Part shown: positions 27,264 through 36,104 of the stretch, piece by piece
Layout: every line of letters starts with the position of its first letter
Numbering within the stretch: position 1 is the stretch's first letter
Assembly (NCBI GenBank): GCA_947462105.1
Contig: CANHNJ010000003.1
Span: 1 to 64,000, forward strand
Reading direction: 5' to 3'
Length of the DNA stretch: 64,000 nt
Source: Alphaproteobacteria bacterium
GTDB lineage: Bacteria; Pseudomonadota; Alphaproteobacteria; Micropepsales; Micropepsaceae
Translations under genes and position numbers: made by a program
Notes under the pieces: generated by a model
What the model saw: only the letters and a program-made list of their open reading frames with translations
What the model was told of the DNA's origin: nothing
Databases searched by the model: none

Positions 27264-27368
27264 GAGCATGGGCATGAATTCCCGGCTCGCGCGCCGGAAG
27301 CGGCCATGCGAGAAAGGGGAGCCTAGTCCAGGGTGGTAAAAATCAGGTGACTGAGCGGTTAACGGCCA

Positions 27369-28052
27369 TTAGCCGGCTGTAAGCTCTACAAAACCTTCGC
27401 CCTGGGTCAGAACAAGCCCACCGTTGACGGTGCGCGACAGCTTGTGGGTGAGATAGGGCTGTACCCCGCGCGCATCGACGGCGCTGGACAGGGGTTCACC
27501 GGCCAGAAGCCGCTGCAGGTCCTCGGCCACCAGGATATGGGTGCCCTCGCCGCGGATATGGAAACTGGGCACCGACGGGTCGGCCCCGATCCTGACCGTA
27601 ACGGTGCCTCCGCGCGGCAGACAATCCGCCGCCAGCAGGGTGGCGTTCATGATCAGCTTCGCCCAGTCCTTGCCCCAATAGGTGGCGCCGACATTCCAGT
27701 CCAGCCGGGTTTTGCCACCTGCCAGCAGACCGGTGATCAGGCGGCCAATTTCGGACAAATCGAGCTCGGCCCCGGCGGAGCCGGCAGCGCCAAAGGCTAT
27801 GCGCATGAACTGGATGCGGGCCAGCGCCTGCTCGGCGCTGCTGGTGACCAGGCGGATGGCATCGGCGCGCATGTCGGCGTCGCGCTCGTCTTCCAGCACT
27901 TCCATGCCGTTGACCACCGCGCCCAAGGGGCCAACAAGGTCATGGCAGACGCGGCTGACCAGCAGAGCCGCGAATTCGATCTCGCTCATCGGCCCCTGCG
28001 GGGCGGAGGGCTTTTCTTCGAAGGCCTTGATTTCGGAAGATTGAGCAAACAT
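27369..28052 (-). CDS. chpT: Histidine phosphotransferase ChpT
   Basis: ChpT carries phosphate from the CckA kinase to CtrA and CpdR in alphaproteobacterial cell-cycle control. The 227-residue protein has the phosphohistidine helix FAALLVSRVCHDLVGPLGAV (His37), a helical dimerisation hairpin and a degenerate ATPase-like domain lacking kinase motifs. A perfect CtrA-type box lies upstream at 28098. ATG 28052 is used; an internal ATG at 27989 would also include the key helix. Confidence 0.92.
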   Translation of the reverse strand: MFAQSSEIKAFEEKPSAPQGPMSEIEFAALLVSRVCHDLVGPLGAVVNGMEVLEDERDADMRADAIRLVTSSAEQALARIQFMRIAFGAAGSAGAELDLSEIGRLITGLLAGGKTRLDWNVGATYWGKDWAKLIMNATLLAADCLPRGGTVTVRIGADPSVPSFHIRGEGTHILVAEDLQRLLAGEPLSSAVDARGVQPYLTHKLSRTVNGGLVLTQGEGFVELTAG

Positions 28053-28097
28053 GGCGATGCCTTATGTCTGTGCAAATGGTAAAGACGCCGAAGCTTC

Positions 28098-28112
28098 TTA
28101 AGGAATTCTTAA
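28098..28112. promoter_or_regulatory. CtrA-type box TTAA-N7-TTAA in the chpT/cysQ divergent promoter
   Basis: An exact TTAA, seven-base spacer, TTAA match lies 46 bp upstream of chpT and ends one base before the cysQ start codon. It fits the known CtrA consensus. Its position would let CtrA~P act on chpT, a member of its own phosphorelay, and also block translation or transcription start of cysQ. Confidence 0.6.
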
Positions 28113-28113
28113 T

Positions 28114-28881
28114 ATGACCAGCACGCCGGGGAAACCCCTGCTCGACCTGGCCCGGATCGCCGCCGGGGCGGGTGCCGTCGTCATGCGCCATTACGGCGCC
28201 TGCGACGCCCGCATCAAGGAAGACCACTCGCCTGTCACCGATGCCGACGAGGAGGCCGAGGCCCAGATCCTGGCCCGGCTGGCCGAACAGTTTCCCGGCG
28301 TGACCGTGGTCGCCGAGGAGATGATGGCGGCGGGCAAGACCGTAGAAGCCGGGCCGCACTTCTTCCTGGTGGACCCGCTGGACGGCACGCGCGAATTCCT
28401 GTCGGGCAATGGCGAGTTCACGGTCAATATCGCCGAGATACGCGACGGCGTGCCGGTGATGGGCGTGGTCTATGCCCCGGCCAAGAACCGGCTGTTCGTG
28501 GGAAGCCTGGCCGAAGGTGCGTTCGAAATGGCGGGTGACCTTTCAGGCGCACGCGCCATCACGGTGCGGCCCGCGCCATCCGATGGCCTGGTGGCGGTGG
28601 GCAGCCGCAGCCACAATGACGAGAAGACGGCAGATTTCTTGAAGCAGTTCCCGGTGAAAAATTTCGTCAGCGCCGGATCGTCGCTGAAATTCTGCCTGGT
28701 GGCGGCGGGCGAAGCCGATCTCTATGCCCGCGCCGGCCGCACCATGGAATGGGACACGGCGGCGGGCCAGGCGGTGCTTCTGGCAGCCGGCGGCACGATG
28801 AGCCTGTGGGACGGCACGCCGTTCACTTACGGCAAGGTGGGATTCGAGAACCCGGGCTTCGTCGCCAAAGGCGATTTTTAA
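28114..28881 (+). CDS. cysQ: 3'(2'),5'-bisphosphate nucleotidase CysQ (inositol-monophosphatase family)
   Basis: CysQ removes the 3' phosphate of PAP made in sulfate assimilation. The 255-residue protein has the lithium-sensitive phosphatase motifs: EDHSPVTDADEEAE, VAEE, and the metal-binding DPLDGTREFLSGNGEF followed by MEWDTAAGQAVLLAAGG. The GTREF form of the motif favours CysQ over inositol monophosphatase. The start is close to the CtrA-type box, leaving almost no leader. Confidence 0.93.
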   Translation: MTSTPGKPLLDLARIAAGAGAVVMRHYGACDARIKEDHSPVTDADEEAEAQILARLAEQFPGVTVVAEEMMAAGKTVEAGPHFFLVDPLDGTREFLSGNGEFTVNIAEIRDGVPVMGVVYAPAKNRLFVGSLAEGAFEMAGDLSGARAITVRPAPSDGLVAVGSRSHNDEKTADFLKQFPVKNFVSAGSSLKFCLVAAGEADLYARAGRTMEWDTAAGQAVLLAAGGTMSLWDGTPFTYGKVGFENPGFVAKGDF

Positions 28882-28943
28882 GTGGTCGCGCCGCCTAACG
28901 CTGACGGTCGCGCACAAATGCACGGTATGCTGGGCGGTCGCTC

Positions 28944-29271
28944 CTAGCGATCGTAATTGTTGCGGCTGGAATAGAATAAAAGCACCATCAGGCCGCCGCA
29001 CAGCACGACGCTGACGACGGCGTCAGCCGTCACTGTGGGGTTGTCGCGGGTGATCACCACCTGGCTGGAATTTCCAGCACCTCTTCCATCATGGAGAGCT
29101 TGCGCCCGATCCGGTCCACGAACGGCGCACTCAGGTTGAGGCCGAGCCTGAGCACAGTGGTGAAGCGGCCAAAGCGCTCCACCGTCCATTCGCAGCCCTA
29201 CGGCAGGATTTGACGCCGGAGAAAATCACGGTGATCGCCAGCACCAGGAACGCCAGAAGGAACATATTCAT
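28944..29271 (-). pseudogene. Decayed SPFH/band-7 (QmcA-like) gene
   Basis: Three successive frames together spell the start of a QmcA-type membrane protein. MNMFLLAFLVLAITVIFSG reads from ATG 29271, which has GGAGGG upstream. EWTVERFGRFTTVLRLGLNL with SAPFVDRIGRKLSMMEEVLE follows in a second frame, and VVITRDNPTVTADAVV in a third. At least two frameshifts and an early stop separate them. The remaining two thirds of the gene are missing and the last frame ends in a hydrophobic tail. The intact family scaffolds membrane microdomains. This copy cannot make it. Confidence 0.75.
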
Positions 29272-29447
29272 TACGCTTAATCCCTCCAGAGATTCGACCG
29301 GTATCCACGCCACCCCGGCCTGCCTCCATTAAAAATAGGTATGGCAGGCTCCAGCCACGAGACGCCCGGGATCCTGGCTGTAAAAAAGCCGGATTCTGGG
29401 GGAGAATCCCCTTTATAGGGGCACTGATTCGGGCCAGGAGAGATTCC

Positions 29448-30065
29448 ATGTCGTACAAAAACCGGAAGAACTTGAACCGCAAGCAGTTCGTCAGCGGCTT
29501 GCTGGCGCTGGGCGCGATGCCCATGCCGGCGCTGGCACAGCAGGCGCAGCAGGCGCAGCATGACAGCCACCTTGTCAGCGATCTCAAATATACCGCCGAC
29601 GAAATCACCCAGGCGGGCTCGGAATTCTTCGACATCACCACCGAGGCGATGGCCATGGGAGTGCAGTACATCTTCGGAGACCTCGGCCAGCCCGACGCCT
29701 ATATCAAAGGCGATGAAGGCTCGGGCGCCTTCATCTTCGGCGTCCGCTATGGCTCGGGCTGGCTTGTGCGCAAGGGCCGCGAGCCGGTGCGCGTCTACTG
29801 GCGCGGACCGTCGGTGGGTTTCGATGCCGGCGGCAACGCCTCCAGGGCGTTCACGCTGGTCTATAATCTGCGCGAGGACCGCCATCTCTATCAGCGCTTC
29901 CCCGGCGTGGAAGGCAGCTTCTATGTCGTGGCAGGACTGGGCATCAATTACATGCGTTCCGGCGGCGTCACACTGGCGCCAATGCGCACGGGCCTGGGCC
30001 TGCGCGCGGGCGTGAACGCCCACTACCAGGTCTATTCCGACAAGCGCGACTGGTTCCCGCTGTAA
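29448..30065 (+). CDS. DUF1134-family envelope protein (EipA-like)
   Basis: The 205-residue protein has an N-terminal export signal (FVSGLLALGAMPMPALA, cleavage before QQAQ). The DUF1134 core includes AYIKGDEGSGAFIFGVRYG, VYWRGPSVGFDAGGNASR, and FPGVEGSFYVVAGLGINYM. In Brucella the DUF1134 protein EipA is a periplasmic factor for envelope integrity. The next small gene starts two bases after its stop. Confidence 0.85.
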   Translation: MSYKNRKNLNRKQFVSGLLALGAMPMPALAQQAQQAQHDSHLVSDLKYTADEITQAGSEFFDITTEAMAMGVQYIFGDLGQPDAYIKGDEGSGAFIFGVRYGSGWLVRKGREPVRVYWRGPSVGFDAGGNASRAFTLVYNLREDRHLYQRFPGVEGSFYVVAGLGINYMRSGGVTLAPMRTGLGLRAGVNAHYQVYSDKRDWFPL

Positions 30066-30067
30066 CG

Positions 30068-30259
30068 GTGAAAGACGCCGTGCCCCGCGCCTTCACCGTC
30101 ACGGCGATGATCGCGCTGGCGGTGGGCGCCGTGGCCGTGGGCGCGCTGGCGGTGGGCACCGTCGCGATTGGCGCCCTGGCGATTGGCCGCGCCCGCATCA
30201 AAAGACTGGAGATTGACGAGTTGGTGGTGCGGAAGATCCGCCTGCCACCGGAAGCCTAG
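30068..30259 (+). CDS. Small five-residue-repeat hydrophobic protein (63 aa)
   Basis: From GTG 30068 the protein has a strict five-residue period: AVGAV, AVGAL, AVGTV, AIGAL, AIGRA, then the charged continuation RIKRL, EIDEL, VVRKI. Small hydrophobic residues recur at fixed positions. It could be a membrane helix followed by a soluble tail, or a pentapeptide-like beta-solenoid. Two bases separate it from the DUF1134 gene, so it is probably co-expressed. Its last four bases overlap the secF stop region. The function is unknown. Confidence 0.6.
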   Translation: MKDAVPRAFTVTAMIALAVGAVAVGALAVGTVAIGALAIGRARIKRLEIDELVVRKIRLPPEA

Positions 30260-31224
30260 GCCGTCGCGTCGGCGGCCTCTTCCTTGCCGCCGCCAACGCC
30301 CCTGCCGCCGACCGGCGGCATGTAGAGCAGCAGCGCCGACGCCACATAGGTGGACGAGAAGGTGCCCACCAGGATGCCCAGCAGGATGGCGCGGCTGAAG
30401 TTCAGCAGGACCGGGCCGCCAAACAGCAGCGGCAGCACCGACAGGGCGGTGGCGACCGACACCAGCGTGGTGCGGGTGGCGATGTGGTTGGTCGAGAGGT
30501 TGATCAGGTCCGGCAGGCTCATGCGCTTGTATTTGCGCCGGTTCTCGCGGATGCGGTCGAACACCACCACCGTGTCGTTGATCGAATAGCCCGCCAGCAG
30601 CAGCAGCGCCGCCACGGTGTTCAGGTTGAACTCCCACTGGAAGATCGAATAGAAGCCCGCCACCACTAGGACGTCATGGCCGGTGGCGATCAACGCGCCC
30701 AGGCCATACTGCCATTCAAAACGGAACCAGACCCAGACCGAAATCATCAGCACCGCCAGCACGGTGGCCCAGATGCCGCTACTGAACAGTTCGCCGGAAA
30801 TCTTGGGACCGATCTGGTCGGCGGAACGGATAGTGTATTGCTTGCCTAGCGTCGTGCGGATGGTCTGCACCACGCGCTGGTTGGACTGGTTGGCGTCCAG
30901 GCCCGTGATTTCCTGCGGCGGCACGCGGATAACGGCGCAGCTATCCACCGGCACCATGCAGCCGCCACCACCGACGGTGGTGATGGTGGGATGACCGAAA
31001 TTCAGCGCCTCGACCTGGTCGCGCAGGCTGGCGATGTTGATGGTCTGGGCCGACTTCACCTCGATCTGGGAACCGCCCGTAAAATCCAGGCCCATATTGA
31101 AACCCAGCACGACGAACGCGACCACCGACATCGCCATCAGCAGGCCGTCCACGCCGAAGGCCCACCAGCGATACTTGACGAAGTCCACGTTGGTGGTTTC
31201 GGGAATGAAGCGCAGCAGCGGCAT
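30256..31224 (-). CDS. secF: Protein translocase subunit SecF
   Basis: SecF works with SecD and YajC to drive late steps of Sec export using the proton gradient. The 322-residue protein has the first membrane helix, the periplasmic DFTGGSQIEVK motif, and the C-terminal RND-like helices with LLLAGYSINDTVVVFDRIREN and LSTNHIATRTTLV. It is complete. secD, normally directly upstream, is not here: an MFS transporter gene lies in that position. Confidence 0.95.
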   Translation of the reverse strand: MPLLRFIPETTNVDFVKYRWWAFGVDGLLMAMSVVAFVVLGFNMGLDFTGGSQIEVKSAQTINIASLRDQVEALNFGHPTITTVGGGGCMVPVDSCAVIRVPPQEITGLDANQSNQRVVQTIRTTLGKQYTIRSADQIGPKISGELFSSGIWATVLAVLMISVWVWFRFEWQYGLGALIATGHDVLVVAGFYSIFQWEFNLNTVAALLLLAGYSINDTVVVFDRIRENRRKYKRMSLPDLINLSTNHIATRTTLVSVATALSVLPLLFGGPVLLNFSRAILLGILVGTFSSTYVASALLLYMPPVGGRGVGGGKEEAADATA

Positions 31225-31347
31225 GGCGTCTCTCGAGTCGGCGGTCTTCAGTCAAGCGACTGATAAGACAGGGGTTTCTACCGCCCGGCGGCGGCACCGG
31301 GCAGTTTTACCAGCATGGGGCCCTGACCGCCATAGGGGCGGGTCGCG

Positions 31348-32547
31348 TCAGTGTTTCAGCTCCGCGCCATGCGCTTCCGGCCCCTTCCAGACCAGCAAGG
31401 CAATGGCCAGCGCCGCCAGGAACGGCACGCAGGCCAGCGCGATGGCGTAGTCGTACACGGCAGCGACCGCGAGCTGGATGTTGATGCAGGCCGAGGCGAA
31501 GAGATTGCCCAACTGGTAGACCGTGCCGGGGAAGGTGCCGCGCGCGGCGGAAGGCGACAGCTCGTTGAGATGGGCGGGAATGACGCTCCATGTTCCCTGC
31601 ACCATGAAATTGACCATGAAGGCGCCGATCACGATCACCGGGATCGAGGTCGAAAAAGCCCAGGGGATGATGGCCGGAATGGTCATCAACGCGCCGACGA
31701 TCATGGTACGGCGGCGGCCATATTTCTGGCTGAGCGAGGCGATGGTCCAGCAGCCGAGAATGCCGCCAATATTGTAGATGATGGCGATGCTGCCGACGAT
31801 ATGGGGCGGCATCTCGCGGTACTGCAGGTAGTTCGGATAGATATCCTGCGATCCGTGGCTGAAGAAATTGAAGGCTGTCATCATGACGATGGCGAAGAGC
31901 GAGAGCTTCCAATGCTCACGCAGCACCTTGAAAATGGACTGGGCCTGCCCCTTGGCACGGTCGAACACGGGGGACTCCTGCACCGTGGCCCAGATATAGG
32001 GAATTAGCGCCAGGGACGGCAGGAAGCCGACCATGAACATGCCGCGCCAGCCGACATGCTGGAACAGCAGCGCATAAACCGCCGAGGCGATCAGGTAGCC
32101 AGAGCAGTAGCCCGACTGAAGCAGGCCAGAAACCGCGCCGCGCGACTTCGGGTTCACCGTCTCCATGCAGAGCGAGGCGCCGATGCCCCAGACGCCGCCC
32201 ATGCCGATGCCGAACAGGGCGCGGACGATAAAGAAGGTGGTGAGGTCGGTGACGAAAGCGGTGGAGACGTTGAAAATCGAATAGACCGCGATGTTCAGCA
32301 TCAGGATGGGGCGGCGGCCATAGCGATCCGCCAGGCGCCCGAAGATGAAAGCGCCTAGCGGGCGGCAGCACAGGGTGAGCATCACCGCCCATGTTACGGT
32401 GTTGCGAGTGACGTTGAATTCCGCCGCGATCTCATTGAAGACGAAGACCAGCAGGAAGAAATCCATGGCATCCAGCGTCCAGCCCAGATAGCTGGCCGCC
32501 ACCACATGCTTCTGCCTCGACGTCCAGCCCCGCAGCGCCTCGAACAT
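31348..32547 (-). CDS. MFS transporter, aromatic-acid/carboxylate type (AAHS/SHS-like)
   Basis: The 399-residue 12-helix carrier has the MFS loop motif GRLADRYGRRPILM between helices 2 and 3, the early acidic membrane residue in GWTLDAMDFFLLVFV, and a repeat of the loop after helix 8 (ASLSQKYGRRRTM). The DAMDFF type of first helix is typical of proton-coupled lactate, sialate and aromatic-acid importers. ATG 32547 follows GGGGAG. It sits beside the aromatic-type catabolic genes, fitting import of a carboxylic acid. Confidence 0.85.
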   Translation of the reverse strand: MFEALRGWTSRQKHVVAASYLGWTLDAMDFFLLVFVFNEIAAEFNVTRNTVTWAVMLTLCCRPLGAFIFGRLADRYGRRPILMLNIAVYSIFNVSTAFVTDLTTFFIVRALFGIGMGGVWGIGASLCMETVNPKSRGAVSGLLQSGYCSGYLIASAVYALLFQHVGWRGMFMVGFLPSLALIPYIWATVQESPVFDRAKGQAQSIFKVLREHWKLSLFAIVMMTAFNFFSHGSQDIYPNYLQYREMPPHIVGSIAIIYNIGGILGCWTIASLSQKYGRRRTMIVGALMTIPAIIPWAFSTSIPVIVIGAFMVNFMVQGTWSVIPAHLNELSPSAARGTFPGTVYQLGNLFASACINIQLAVAAVYDYAIALACVPFLAALAIALLVWKGPEAHGAELKH

Positions 32548-32588
32548 GCGATTCTCCCCTTGCGCGGCCTCGTTCGGACCTGCGCTTT

Positions 32589-32598
32589 CTGTATACAG
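32589..32598. promoter_or_regulatory. Palindrome CTGTATACAG, possible GntR-type operator
   Basis: A perfect 10-bp palindrome sits 42 bp upstream of the MFS start. The TGTATACA-type core resembles operators of FCD-class GntR regulators, one of which is encoded at 48504. Assignment is by motif resemblance only. Confidence 0.3.
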
Positions 32599-32716
32599 CC
32601 AATTTTTCAGCCTGGCGGCAAAAGTCAATTGCCGAAAACCCTTTTCTGCCGGGGCTTTAGCGGAACAGGGCGCGCCTGCAGCTAGCGGCGCGCCAGATCA
32701 GGCTATTTATAAAGAC

Positions 32717-32803
32717 AAAGGCCGACTGCGGGTGCAGCCGGCCTTTGCCGAGATGATGCGGGCTCGGCGGCGGCCCTGCTTTCCTTTGCAGGAAGCAGGG
32801 CCG
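32717..32803 (-). terminator. Tandem hairpins downstream of the TonB-dependent receptor
   Basis: Reading from the receptor gene, the first hairpin is an 11-bp stem (32771-32781 with 32793-32803). The second is an 8-bp stem (32717-32724 with 32739-32746) ending CCTTTGTCTTT, a normal Rho-independent tail. The first hairpin, 13 bases past the stop codon, may protect the transcript 3' end. Confidence 0.7.
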
Positions 32804-32816
32804 ATCCAATCCGAGG

Positions 32817-35800
32817 TTAGTAGTTCCAGCGAACACCACCACGATAGACGCGACGCAACTGGCCGCCAGCAGTGGGGAGGTTCTGAACGTTATCAACTGC
32901 ACCGAAGAGCGTAATGTTACTGTTCCAGCTATACTGGACGCGCAAGTCGGTCCGAACAACCATTGCATTGTAGTTAGTAATTGCTCCGGTGATGGGATCT
33001 CGCTGCCCCGCACCAACTGCAGCAATATTATCAACAAGGCCGCTGGTGGCTGAAGGGCGGGTGTAAGTGACGCCCCTCATTCCGATCAGCGGATTACCCT
33101 GGTTTCCAAGGTCCATGACGGATTCGCCAAGGATCTTGAACACGGTTCCGACGGCCCAGGGGCCTTCACGGTAGTTAAAGTCCAACGAGCCTTGGAACTT
33201 TTCACCGCCGCCGTAGTAACAGGAGGCGCCGGCGCAGCCGGCACCTTGATAAGTGATGCCATTCAAGGTGCGCGAGAAGTCGTAGACGTAATTGCCGTTA
33301 GCCGAAACTTCCATATTTCCAGTAAATAAGTCGAAGCCATAAGCGATACCGACGTCGATACCGGCAGTGGTCAATCCACCGGCATTTACAGGTGCGCGGT
33401 AGACGTAATTAACTTGGCTGGTTGTGCCGGCCGGATAAGGCAGGCCATTGGCGAACACGAGGAGCGAGCAGTACGCAACCTCGCCTGCCCTGCAGCGGTC
33501 GAGCGGCTCAGTCTGGCCCGGAGTAACGATCGCCCCCGAAAGGTGGATCTGGTACCAGTCAACAGACATAGACAGCCCTTCGATGAAGGAAGGCGTCAAC
33601 ACCACGCCCGCCGCAAACGTCTTGGCTTTTTCCGGTTTCACGTCTGTATTACCGCCTGTTAGCGAGTAGCACGAATTGCCAAGACCGCCGTTAGTCCCGG
33701 TGGGTCCGCTGACGAATGATGCGCAGGTATTTTGAGACTGGGTCGAACCCTTCGGCAGGTACAGGTCGTAGATGTTCGGCGCGCGAAGGTCGGCCGACCA
33801 GGTCATGCGGACACGCACATCGTCGTTGACCTGGCTCTGAAGTCCGATCTTCCAAGTCTCCGACAAGCCGCTGAACGAGTAGTTCGTCATGCGCCCGGCA
33901 ACATCGAGGCTGAGGGTATTGACGATGTTGTCCTTAAGGAGCGGGAACGCCATTTCGACGAAGCCTTCCTCGGAGTGGAGGTGCCCTTCATACGGTTTGC
34001 CAAAATTGCCAGAGGAGTACATGCCGATCATGGCGCGCTTGTCGATCTCGTACTGGCCCGAACGATCCATGCGATACTCAGCACCGAAGGCGACACCGAT
34101 TTCGCCCGCCGGCAGAACCCAAGGCAGTACACCGTTCACCGTGAGGGCTGAAGTTACGTTACTATTTCGGGCTAGAACGGTTTCCACCTGTCCGGGGTTC
34201 TTGGCCGGATTGAGGCCGGGATTAATGTAGTTGCGAGCGGCATTAGAGATCTTGCCGTCGCCGAACGGATTAATAGGCGAACAGCCGGTCAGTTCGCCTA
34301 GGGCGGTTATGCCAAACAACCTTTCTGAATCTGCGGTGCTGTACTGCCCTGTCGCGATCGGGTTAACCACCAAGGGGTTCAGGAGGGCGCGGCACTGTAC
34401 GGAGCCAATCGGAAGGCTGGAGGTTCCGACATTACCGGAGGTGACGCGAACTGCATCCAGAGCGTTGTTAAAGCGGCTCTGGAGCGTGTTGGCGATATTT
34501 TCCTTTACGCGTGCCTGACCCCACTGAATGTAAGCGTTCCAGCCCCAGCTGTCGCCCATGACGCCTTCCAGCGTGAAGACGCCGCGCATCATCTGCTTAT
34601 GGTAGTATCCGCAATTTTGCGTGCCGCCATTGCAACGGTCATCCCAGTTGTAATCAACCGATCCGACTGAATCACTGGCTGTCGGGCTCGTTGACTGGCG
34701 GTTGCCCATTAAGTCAAAGCCGGCCGTCAAGGTCTGTGTCGGACGCGCCTGGAGCTGGGCCAGTGTCAGGGCGCCAACTTCGTTTTGTTTCGTGAAGGGG
34801 TTGTAGCCGTTCGACAAGGTCGTGGTGCCCGTAGCGCAGGACGCAACGCCAACTGGCGCGGCCGGGTTACAAACAAAACGCTGGGCAATTGCCGAATTCA
34901 GGAACGGGTTATCCGCGTAAATCACACGGTTTGCACCAGAAATGATACCACCGGCGCCACGCAGCGACAGGCGGGAGAGGTTTAGCTGAATCGACGCCTT
35001 CAAGTCCGGCAGGATCTGAAAACTGGTGTAGTTGAAGAAGATGCTCGAGTGGTAGGGATTGATGGAACCCCAGCCACCTGATCCGAATTGGTCGTTGGTA
35101 CATCCATTGTAACACTGAGAGGAATTGTAGATCGTACCGTAGTTAAACTGGGTTGGGGTAGCATCGGCTCCCACGAACATCGTGCCCTTGAGGCCGTTCG
35201 CGGCCAGGCCTGAGCCGGCGAGACCGGCGGTGTTGTTATTTGTCAGACCGCCCGTGACCGCGCTCGCGCTACCGAGAGCGTAGGCATAGGTGAGCATGGG
35301 CTGGCCAGAGAGGCTGGAACAGGTGCCGCCCGAGGTCGAGGTTGACGTCGGATAAGTAACCGCGTTGCAATAAGCCGAATTGTAGACTAACCCGCGCCCA
35401 CGTTCATTTGTCGCGCGGGCGATTTCGCCGTCGAAGACACCCCGATCGTCGCGGGTGTAATCGAAGCCGACTACGGTGTGACCACGACCATCCAGGAAGC
35501 TAGCGCCCCAGGCGAGTGATAACTTGTATACCGGCTTCGAAACGGTGGTGCTGTCAGAGTAGCTGACCGAGCCCTTGAAGCCTTCATATGTCTTGTTGAT
35601 GACGACGTTGATCACGCCAGTCACTGCGTCCGAGCCCCAGGCCGCGGATGCGCCGCCGGTTACCACGTCGACGCGCTGCGTCAGACCGGTGGGGATGAGC
35701 GAGAGATTGACAACGTTTTCTTGAATGGTGTCCGAGACGACGCGCTGACGGTCGAATAGCACCAGGTTGCGCTGGGTGCCGAGGCCGCGGATCTGGACGC

Positions 35801-36104
35801 TGTCTGTGCCGGCGTTGATCTGGACCAGGTTGCCTGAAACCGAACCGGCCGAGAGCGAACCACCGCCGCGAACCTGGGGCAGGTCGCGGATCTGGTCACC
35901 GAGCTGGACGCGCGCATCGCGGTTTAGCTGTTCAATGCCCACCACAGTTACCGGGGTAGGGGCTTCAAAACCCTTGAGGTCAATTCGCGAAACTGAAGAC
36001 TGGATTTCTTCGATTTCCAGCGCGCCGCCCTGCGCCATCGCGGCGCCTGCGGCTAAAGCTGTCGCTGAACCACCGAGAAGAAGCGTCTTGAGTAACTTGT
36101 TCAT
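32817..36104 (-). CDS. TonB-dependent outer-membrane receptor
   Basis: The 1095-residue protein has a signal peptide (MNKLLKTLLLGGSATALAAG, cleavage after AMA), a plug domain (LGDQIRDLPQVRGG, DSVQIRGLGTQRNLVLFD, VDVVTGGASAAWGSDAVTGVIN), then a long beta-barrel ending in an aromatic residue (GGVRWNY). It is longer than most siderophore receptors and lacks an N-terminal sigma-signalling domain. This is the SusC-unlike, alphaproteobacterial 'nutrient' type. G+C is clearly lower than in neighbouring genes. It is probably the uptake route for the substrate of the adjacent catabolic genes; the ligand is not known. Confidence 0.93.
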   Translation of the reverse strand: MNKLLKTLLLGGSATALAAGAAMAQGGALEIEEIQSSVSRIDLKGFEAPTPVTVVGIEQLNRDARVQLGDQIRDLPQVRGGGSLSAGSVSGNLVQINAGTDSVQIRGLGTQRNLVLFDRQRVVSDTIQENVVNLSLIPTGLTQRVDVVTGGASAAWGSDAVTGVINVVINKTYEGFKGSVSYSDSTTVSKPVYKLSLAWGASFLDGRGHTVVGFDYTRDDRGVFDGEIARATNERGRGLVYNSAYCNAVTYPTSTSTSGGTCSSLSGQPMLTYAYALGSASAVTGGLTNNNTAGLAGSGLAANGLKGTMFVGADATPTQFNYGTIYNSSQCYNGCTNDQFGSGGWGSINPYHSSIFFNYTSFQILPDLKASIQLNLSRLSLRGAGGIISGANRVIYADNPFLNSAIAQRFVCNPAAPVGVASCATGTTTLSNGYNPFTKQNEVGALTLAQLQARPTQTLTAGFDLMGNRQSTSPTASDSVGSVDYNWDDRCNGGTQNCGYYHKQMMRGVFTLEGVMGDSWGWNAYIQWGQARVKENIANTLQSRFNNALDAVRVTSGNVGTSSLPIGSVQCRALLNPLVVNPIATGQYSTADSERLFGITALGELTGCSPINPFGDGKISNAARNYINPGLNPAKNPGQVETVLARNSNVTSALTVNGVLPWVLPAGEIGVAFGAEYRMDRSGQYEIDKRAMIGMYSSGNFGKPYEGHLHSEEGFVEMAFPLLKDNIVNTLSLDVAGRMTNYSFSGLSETWKIGLQSQVNDDVRVRMTWSADLRAPNIYDLYLPKGSTQSQNTCASFVSGPTGTNGGLGNSCYSLTGGNTDVKPEKAKTFAAGVVLTPSFIEGLSMSVDWYQIHLSGAIVTPGQTEPLDRCRAGEVAYCSLLVFANGLPYPAGTTSQVNYVYRAPVNAGGLTTAGIDVGIAYGFDLFTGNMEVSANGNYVYDFSRTLNGITYQGAGCAGASCYYGGGEKFQGSLDFNYREGPWAVGTVFKILGESVMDLGNQGNPLIGMRGVTYTRPSATSGLVDNIAAVGAGQRDPITGAITNYNAMVVRTDLRVQYSWNSNITLFGAVDNVQNLPTAGGQLRRVYRGGVRWNY

